Shown here piece by piece: positions 53,901 through 61,700 of a stretch of DNA of 64,000 nucleotides. The notes beneath the pieces are model-generated. The model had not been told where the DNA came from, searched no databases, and saw only the letters and a program-made list of their open reading frames with translations. Position 1 is the stretch's first letter. Each line of letters starts with the position of its first letter. Source of the stretch: Sabellastarte sp. h YS-2021 (Eukaryota; Annelida; Polychaeta; Sabellida; Sabellidae). Position numbers and translations under genes: made by a program. Where the stretch lies: the NCBI GenBank assembly GCA_964017235.1, contig OZ024929.1:157527609-157591608 (forward strand). The letters are read 5' to 3'.

Positions 53901-56900
53901 TCACCCCTATTTCATCATTGACAATGAACTGTTCCTCTTTCCCCTCCTTTTTAATTCCCCTCCCAGAGTCCCTCAATACAACAATGTTCTCCAGTACAAA
54001 CATAAAAAACAACCCAGTGAAAGCCTTTGTGTCTGCTATGTAATGGAAAACAGCCCATATTTGATATTTCACTTCTGATAGGAAATATAAAAAAGAAAAT
54101 GCTTGAAATTGATGACCTTTCAAAGCTTTCACTCCTGACACCTGTTACAAAAGCTTGAAATGTCCTTCTCTTCAGTCAGACATTGTGAGAAAATGAGTGG
54201 CTTAGGGAAAGGAGAAGGGGCCCCATGTAACATCTGGGAAACTTGTCTGTCCTTGCTAGGTCTCCCAGTATTGATACTCATAATGAGGTTCCAGTTTAAC
54301 AGTTAAAAAGGAGAATATGTTACACTTATTTTGGGGCTTAGTTTATCTTGTGATACTTTGGTGCATAGTATTTATAAAAATTTAAATGCAGAAAAACAGA
54401 ATTACCTTTTCACTTGTAATAATCTTTTTAAAAAATACACAACAGCCAAACAGTCAGGACATTGCCTGGGAGATACAATTTCTAAGTGCATTTGTCAGTA
54501 TTCTATTTTTTCCGGATGAAGTTTGAATATTTGAAAAGAAGTATATTTTGTGTTGTAGTTGCTAAGTTCTGTTTGATTGAAAATAATTAAATTTAATAAG
54601 TGCCTCTCAGATTCTTAGAAAATGTGAGCCAGTTTTAAATTGTGCAATTTTCTTTTCTGTCCAAATGCTGGTATCAGTAAATTGATTCCTCCTGGAATCG
54701 GGTGAAAATTTGGTTTTGAATTTCAGAGTTTCGACATTCATTATGTAATATCAAATGTGAAAATTAAATCTGTCAATTTCTTTTACACGACATCTTGTAG
54801 GTGTACATTATGCTAGTATGTGTAACTCTTATGTGGGTGTTCCACCACACGACTAAGGCTCCCGATTAAGGGTTTTTGAGGGTCGGTTTCAAAAATTTGC
54901 TTAGTCCCAGGCTTCCTGTAAGGGTCGGTTGTGGTCGGTTGGGGCCGTGTGAAATATCAAACATGTTTGATATTTCTCCCGACCCCAACCGATTATTTTT
55001 TCCTGCCATAAACAAAATGTCCAGTCCCAGGCTTCCTCAGGCCTCCTCAGACCAAATTTACACAGTCCTATGCTGTCCCAGGCCGCCTGCGACCCTTAGT
55101 CGCCGACCCTTAGTCCCAGACCCTCTATTCTTAGTCCCAGGCTTCCTGCGACCCTTAGTCCCATTGCAAAACAAAAATCGGCTATCTCAGTCTGGGGACG
55201 CCTGGGGACGCCTCAGGACACCTTGTGGGGTCGGGACTTAATCCTGGGTTAGTCGGGGCTTAGTCCCAGGAGGCCTGAGGCGTCCTGGGACCCAGTCGGT
55301 TTGTGTACGACAGGATCGTGGTTCAAACCGACCAGAAAAATGGCTTAGTCTGTTCTTAGTCCCAGACCAGTTAGGGACTGTCTGGGGCCGCCTGAGGCAT
55401 CCTGAGGCTTCCTGAGGACGATCTGTGCTTAATCCCAGACCTTCATATCAATTCTGTTTTGCAGTCCATTGGTCAATTTTTTTCCATTTTTTTCCAAGAC
55501 TGTCCACGATTAAGGGTCCCAGACCCAATCGGGGCTTAATCCTTTGGTGGAACAGGGGCATAAGGTTCTGTGTTGTACTTGCATATTGGTAATTGTTGGT
55601 GCAAATGGAGAACCATTTACAGACTGATACAATTAAATAGAGCTATTCATAGATTGCATATAGTGAATATAACCTGTGGTTTGTTTTTACATTGGAATAT
55701 TTACATTGTTGGATTGTTTTTAATATAATCTCCACTTATCTTTGGCTGTTTAAGACTATCATTTTTGCAATTATATTATACATATTTTATTCCAGTTCCA
55801 GACCATGTGAAATATTTATTTTATGAACATGTATTCTGAGGCTCGGTAAGGCTGGAATTCTGTGATTGTGTTCCCACTGTGATTGAACTTTAACATGCCT
55901 TCACTTTGAGGTCTGTCTCTAGCCTAGCCACAAGACTCCACTTTTATTTCTTTTAATGAAACCCTTCTTCTCTAAATCATAGAACTCTAGAAATCTGAAA
56001 TCATAATGAGAAAGTATATATTTAAAAAATCAAATGTTAAAACGTATCAACTTGCACATAGAAGCTCATCCTGTCCATCAGAGTGGAATCCATAACTGCC
56101 TGTAGTTAGGTCACAAATAACCATGTCTTCTTTCAGAGGCAAACTAAAGACTTGCCTTTCCATACCTGCCTGACACAGTAACTATCTCTCCCAGGTAGTG
56201 CTGTATTTTCTTGTTGTTTTCCTTGATATTAGACTGTCCCTTCTGTGATAATCAGCTCTTTAAAGGGTGTTCATATCAATTTTGCACAATACACTGGAAA
56301 TTTATTATAATCAAAGTGGTGCAAGAGAGACCTACGCAAGGCTATTCTACCTCAGTGAGAGCCTGTCAGTGGGTACTTTATGCTGTGTATATATATAGGT
56401 CACACACAACCAGTCCTAAATGTCAGGTCAACTGGGGTAACAGGAGGGCTCTAAATTGAATAATGAATGGCCTTTGATAAATCTGGTCTATTTGATTGGT
56501 GTTTAATTGGAACACTTATAAGTAGCTTTTATCCTCAGAAAAGAATTTCAGAAAGAAGTAAACGCATGTGTGTTGTACTTGAAAAATACCTTCATCAAAA
56601 TTGAAATTCCAGCTGTTACATGCTTTTTAATGGAATTAACGTACTTGTGGTCAGTGTCCACTCACATTATTCAAGGCATATGACATTCAGCTGTTCCAAT
56701 AGTATACCTGAATCTTCTTTGATACTTTTTGCAAACTAGCCCAAATTTGAATTCAGGGTTATTAAGCCATCTCGTCAAAGAAGTACTTTTATGTTAAGGC
56801 AAAAACTATCAAATGATAGATATTAAAAATGATATTCATCGATTCAGAAAGTTTAACAGTGGAAAATATGGAAACAAGAATCCTGTAAAAACAGAAAAAG

Positions 56901-58709
56901 TTGTTAATTTGGAAAATTAACTGAATTAACTTGTTCTATTGAAGAAATCTAAGCTAAACAAAACGCACATTCAATTTGGATAGTTAAAAAGGGAGGAAAT
57001 TCCGATTTTTCATTCTTTATTTTTCTTCTTCTAAAACTTTGGAATCTGGCAATACTTAAAAAAAGAATGTTAAGATTTTCAGTCTGTGGTCAGAAGAGTA
57101 CAGAAGTATTGCATTTTGCTTTCCAAATTTAGAAAACCTCGGTACTTCTTACTTTACCACCAATTGTAACATTTTTACAGTAATTTGGAAATTTAGTGAC
57201 TGTTTTATTGATTTAAATTGTTTTTCGTTCTTTTTCTCACTTGTATCTTCATAAGTTCAAAGAAATGCTGGCAAATAAGTAAATTATGGGAAGAACATAT
57301 TAGATGGCAAAGGTTACATCTCATTAATTTTCCAAACTTTGCTTTAATTTAGCTAACAAGTAAAAGTCTCAGACTTTAAGGCACATTTTTACTCTTGACA
57401 CTTGTGCACAACTTCATACTTTACAATAAGGTTTTGAATCACCAAGATTTTTTACTTCATGGTTTGTGACATTTCCCTGTGTTTTGATATTGGAATATGA
57501 AAAACTGTTGATTTCCACAAGAACAGCTAGTTCTCTTGTGTTAATAACACATGTACTCAAGTGGGGTAACAAAACCATAGCAATGAAGATGTTCAGCTAC
57601 AGGAAGCCATTTTGATATTTGACATATTAGATGTAGTCCCATTAAAGTGATTTGTAAGTATTTCTCTTCTTTGGAGGCATGGTGTTGTAGTGGGTAACAC
57701 ATTGCTTCCTACCCCTAAGGTCCTGGGTACAAATCTAAGTCCACTCCTCATGTAGGAAACTTGCTAGTTACTCTACAATTCCCACTGGCTTACAGTACAG
57801 AATCTTGACAGATGAGTATGCATTGATTTCCTCCATCTGCATCAATTAACCATTGGTGATTAGATCAACACAAATGTGTTCTTACTTCAGTAACCAAAAT
57901 AATTGGAAGTTTTGAAAATGTTCTTTTGAAAAATATTTCTCATCTACCAGAAAAAAGTGCTTTGCAAATACTGATTCAGCTTGGTGCATTGTTGCTTATT
58001 TAAATTAAGCAGCCTTCTTAAAGTTCTGACTTCCACTCATGCTGAAGTTGGCTTCCTGGGAACCCATTTATATGCAAATGCTTTGCTACATCCACTGACA
58101 TTTAGTCTGCTGGGAATAATATATTAGCCTCAATAAAACACAAGTGTCCCTGTAGAGTCTTGAGGCGTCTTACAAAATATTAAATAAGAACGCCATCTCA
58201 TCCTTCCAGAAGGACATATGTTTAGCAACAAAGTGTCAGTTGTGCAGGCCTTTGTTGTTGCCCAAGTCATTCTTTCCTACTGTCCTAGTTCCAGTACTGT
58301 AAACTCTTTCATTTTGATGTTAATTACAGTTGTTTGCTTTCTGGAAATTCAACACATTGAACCCCTTTGTGCCATTGATTTTATTTAACATAATTCCAAG
58401 TAAATTTGTTATTGTAAATCATTTTTTTGTCATCATTAGTTTATAAACTGTGATATAGAGTCAACCATGTAAAAATTTAAGCCGGATTAAACATCTGTAC
58501 TGTATTGATGTTTGTGTTAGGAACAAAGGCTGGGGGTCAGAGCATTTGGTGACACTCATTGTTACAGTTGTGAATAATTCATCAACTGTGGTGCTAAACC
58601 ACTGGGATTGATTTTCACCCCTGCCTGAAATTATTGTACTTTGTGGGAAGACACAGAATAATTAGGCAAAAAGTCCCTCTGAGTAGCCTCGCTCAGATAT
58701 CATGGGGGA

Positions 58710-58742
<33 letters not shown>

Positions 58743-61700
58743 GGAGCAAAGGGCTAGCATTTCATGGAGCATTGATTTAAATTTTTTTTAATTACCCTGG
58801 ATGCTCAACATCAGCAAAATCTGACAGAAAGTTTCCAACGTTCTCATTAACTGGGTTTTTAGTTAAAAGAGTACATATACAGGGCTTCTATTTAACTACT
58901 GTTAGAACTTTAGATGTGAGAAACAAAATTTCCCATAAATAACAAAGGTGTAGGTCACATTGGGTCAAATTGTATTTTTTTTTAAATGATCTAGTATTTA
59001 ATATATTAATAAATTGTAAATATGTTGTAAATATACATTTAGTTAAAATTCTATGAGCATGTGTCGTGTTATGTGATTTTAATGTTGCAGTTTATGACTC
59101 GCAAGGGATGTCATATAGTTCCAATCAATTTATTGATGTACTAACAGAGGTATTAGCATTTTAAAAACTCAAATGAAGTTGTTCTGTAACATGTGTTGGC
59201 AAATTGATTATCCTGTTTTGCTCTTCTTTTATTTAATTGTTCCCCTTGCCTTGGAGAACTTCCAAGTTGTGTATTTAATTCAAAATTTATATTTTATTTT
59301 CCCATGATGCACTTTTCAGAATGCAGAAGAATAGTCTGATAAAAAATGTGATTACCACTTAGTTTCTAGCACTGAGGATTTATTTATTTTATTTATTTAT
59401 TTCGGGTTTTACGTCGCTTTCAACACTGTACAGGTCATATCACAATGGGTAGTTGGAAGGGCAGAGGAAACCAGTACATACAGTTCGTCAGGGTTCTGTA
59501 CTGTAACCTGCCGACCAACGGCAAGCAACTACCAGCTTTCTCACTTGAGGCCGTGCTGGGAACCGAACCCCGGCCTCAGAGGAGGGAGGTGAGAGTGTTA
59601 CCACTTTGCCACTGTGGCCCCCTCTAGCACTGAGGAAGACTATACATGTGTGTCAACTGGTAATATTTTTGTGTCTCTGGCCAAGAAACATATGTCTTTG
59701 TACCGGTTAATTTTGACTGCATATGTTCCTTTTGACTTCTGGGAATTTATTGACTGTAACTTATTGCAGTAAGAAAACTTCTGTAGGTTAATTTGTCACA
59801 ATTCTGGATCTGGATAAGGTCAATATGAAACAATATTTAGAATAGTGTTTGCTGAATAAATCAAAATGTTAAAGTTCTGACATAGTTCATTAAAGGAAAA
59901 ATTAAAATTACACAATTTAGCATATTGTGACAGGGTCTAAAAATTTATGGTAGCTCCAAAATGCTGAGTCTTCAAAGATACATTTGTAAAAACATAAAAT
60001 ATTCCAGTTAATTTAGGTTTTCACTATTCTGATGAAATCTTCTAAACTGTTTGCTCCAGTGCATGTCCTTACAAGTAATATGGTAATACATTCAAGTCAT
60101 TGTTTCCATGAGAAGGTGGGATGTGATGGCACACTGACCTCTCATCTCTGAGGTTATGGCTTTGAAGCTCACCCCGGACCAGAAGTCGATAAATTACATG
60201 CCAGTGTATTGTGATTTACAGTGCAGAAACTATGCATTATTTTCTTCAATCCTTTTAACTACCTTTATTACATGACTTTTAAAAATGTTTTGAAAGTAAA
60301 ATTTACCTTTATTAAGTCAAAACAAGTCTCAACAGGGACCTTCCCGAAGTATGATACTGATACTGTTCTTTACCATTTCTGTGTTATTTCACGACCCTGT
60401 GAAGGACCTGAATGTAGATTAAAACTTTTTCCATTACTTGGACACATTTTGTATATTTCAGAAACCTGGTAAATTGATGAGCACTGTTTGATGATATCCT
60501 GGCTTATCTGCCACTATGGCGTAGCACACTGTCTAGAAACTCAGAGGATGTGGGTTCAAACCCAGGTACAGGCAGATACATAGTAGCTCGGATGACCACT
60601 TAAAATGGCGGTCCTCTATCATTGGGTCCTATCCCCAGTGGCAGGCTAAAGAACCTCAAGGACGTTGATAAATGGCCATTCTTGAGCCTCTATCTTCCAG
60701 TTAGGGGAATGTCAGTTACTTGTGAGTTGGGGCTGTACCTGTGCAGTCAGATGGGTTTAATAGCGCTTTGAGTCCTGTAGTATATGGAGATATTGCGCTG
60801 AGTATAAATACACTATACAAAAAAAAAAAAAAAGTTTCCTGTGTGTTTTAGGACTCTGAAAATATGCATAGATAGGAACTGTTTGCTACTGTCATATTCT
60901 GTATATTTTAGGACCCTGGGAGGATGTTTGGATGAAAACTGTTTCTGTTACACTCTGGAGGTGTCTTTCTTCAGCTTTTTGGCCAATGCAGGAACTTCCA
61001 GCGTGGCAATGCCTTACACCGAAGAAGGATGTATCCTTTGCATATTTTTGTCCATAAAGTACAAAATTTAATTGATTAAAACTTTCCCATTGTAACTTTG
61101 CTGCACTCATAAGCAGCAGTTCAACTTACTGTTAATAAACATTGTTACCCAGAGCCTTTAAGGCTGTCTGGGTATTGTTTTCACTCATGGTGTCGGCTGG
61201 GCAGGTGGTTGGGGGAGCAGCAGGAAATACCTTGTCCATGCTGTGTCTCAGAAACCATATCCTGTAGATTGTTGAAACATTGTGGTGACATTGGTTGGTT
61301 GATGGAGGTGTTTAATGTGTTGGTGTGACTTTGGATTTGACCTTAGACTTTGCTGTAGTGACATTGTCTGTATTATATCTTGGAAACCATAAGGTGTAGG
61401 AAGAAGTTGGTATGTAGTAGGGACCTTGTTTGGGGGTGGTGGGGATGTAGGTGTGCAATGTCATGATGTGACCTTTAACCTTGCAGTAGTGATATTGACC
61501 TTTAAATCTTGTGTGAGCTGTATCTCAGAAACCATTTGGTATAGAAAGGGAAACTTGGTAGGGACTGTGATTTAGGGGTGTAGGTGGTCAGTGTTGTGGT
61601 GGGTGTAGATGTGCAGCATTATTGTGTGACCTTGGTGTGATCATTCCAAAATGATTTCTACTGCCACATTTGAGTCACATTTCTCCCATTACAAAGACAT

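Larger units (their letters stand above)
32947..60911 (+). other. AGBL4 intron 9 (28 kb)
   Basis: Bounded by a consensus GTAAGT donor and a TATTTTAG acceptor. Most is AT-rich and unique. Recognised contents are MITEs at 43229-44056, 45591-45763 and 54828-55565, an antisense start exon at 50854-50883, SINEs at 57676-57900, 59376-59624 and 60510-60836, SINE-like fragments at 40165-40290 and 47396-47470, a TG repeat and a G30 run. I see no gene in 32947-40100, 44060-45580, 45770-47390, 47475-50850, 51150-54820 or 55570-57670. Confidence 0.75.

Noticed and set aside
54876..55241. 121-codon open frame rich in Pro, Arg and Leu
   Set aside because: It lies wholly inside the repeat words of the MITE at 54828-55565 and reflects their periodic sequence.
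59376..59624. Possible true tRNA gene because of A and B boxes
   Set aside because: The sequence between the boxes does not fold into a tRNA cloverleaf and is followed by a SINE body and AAAT tail found in other copies.
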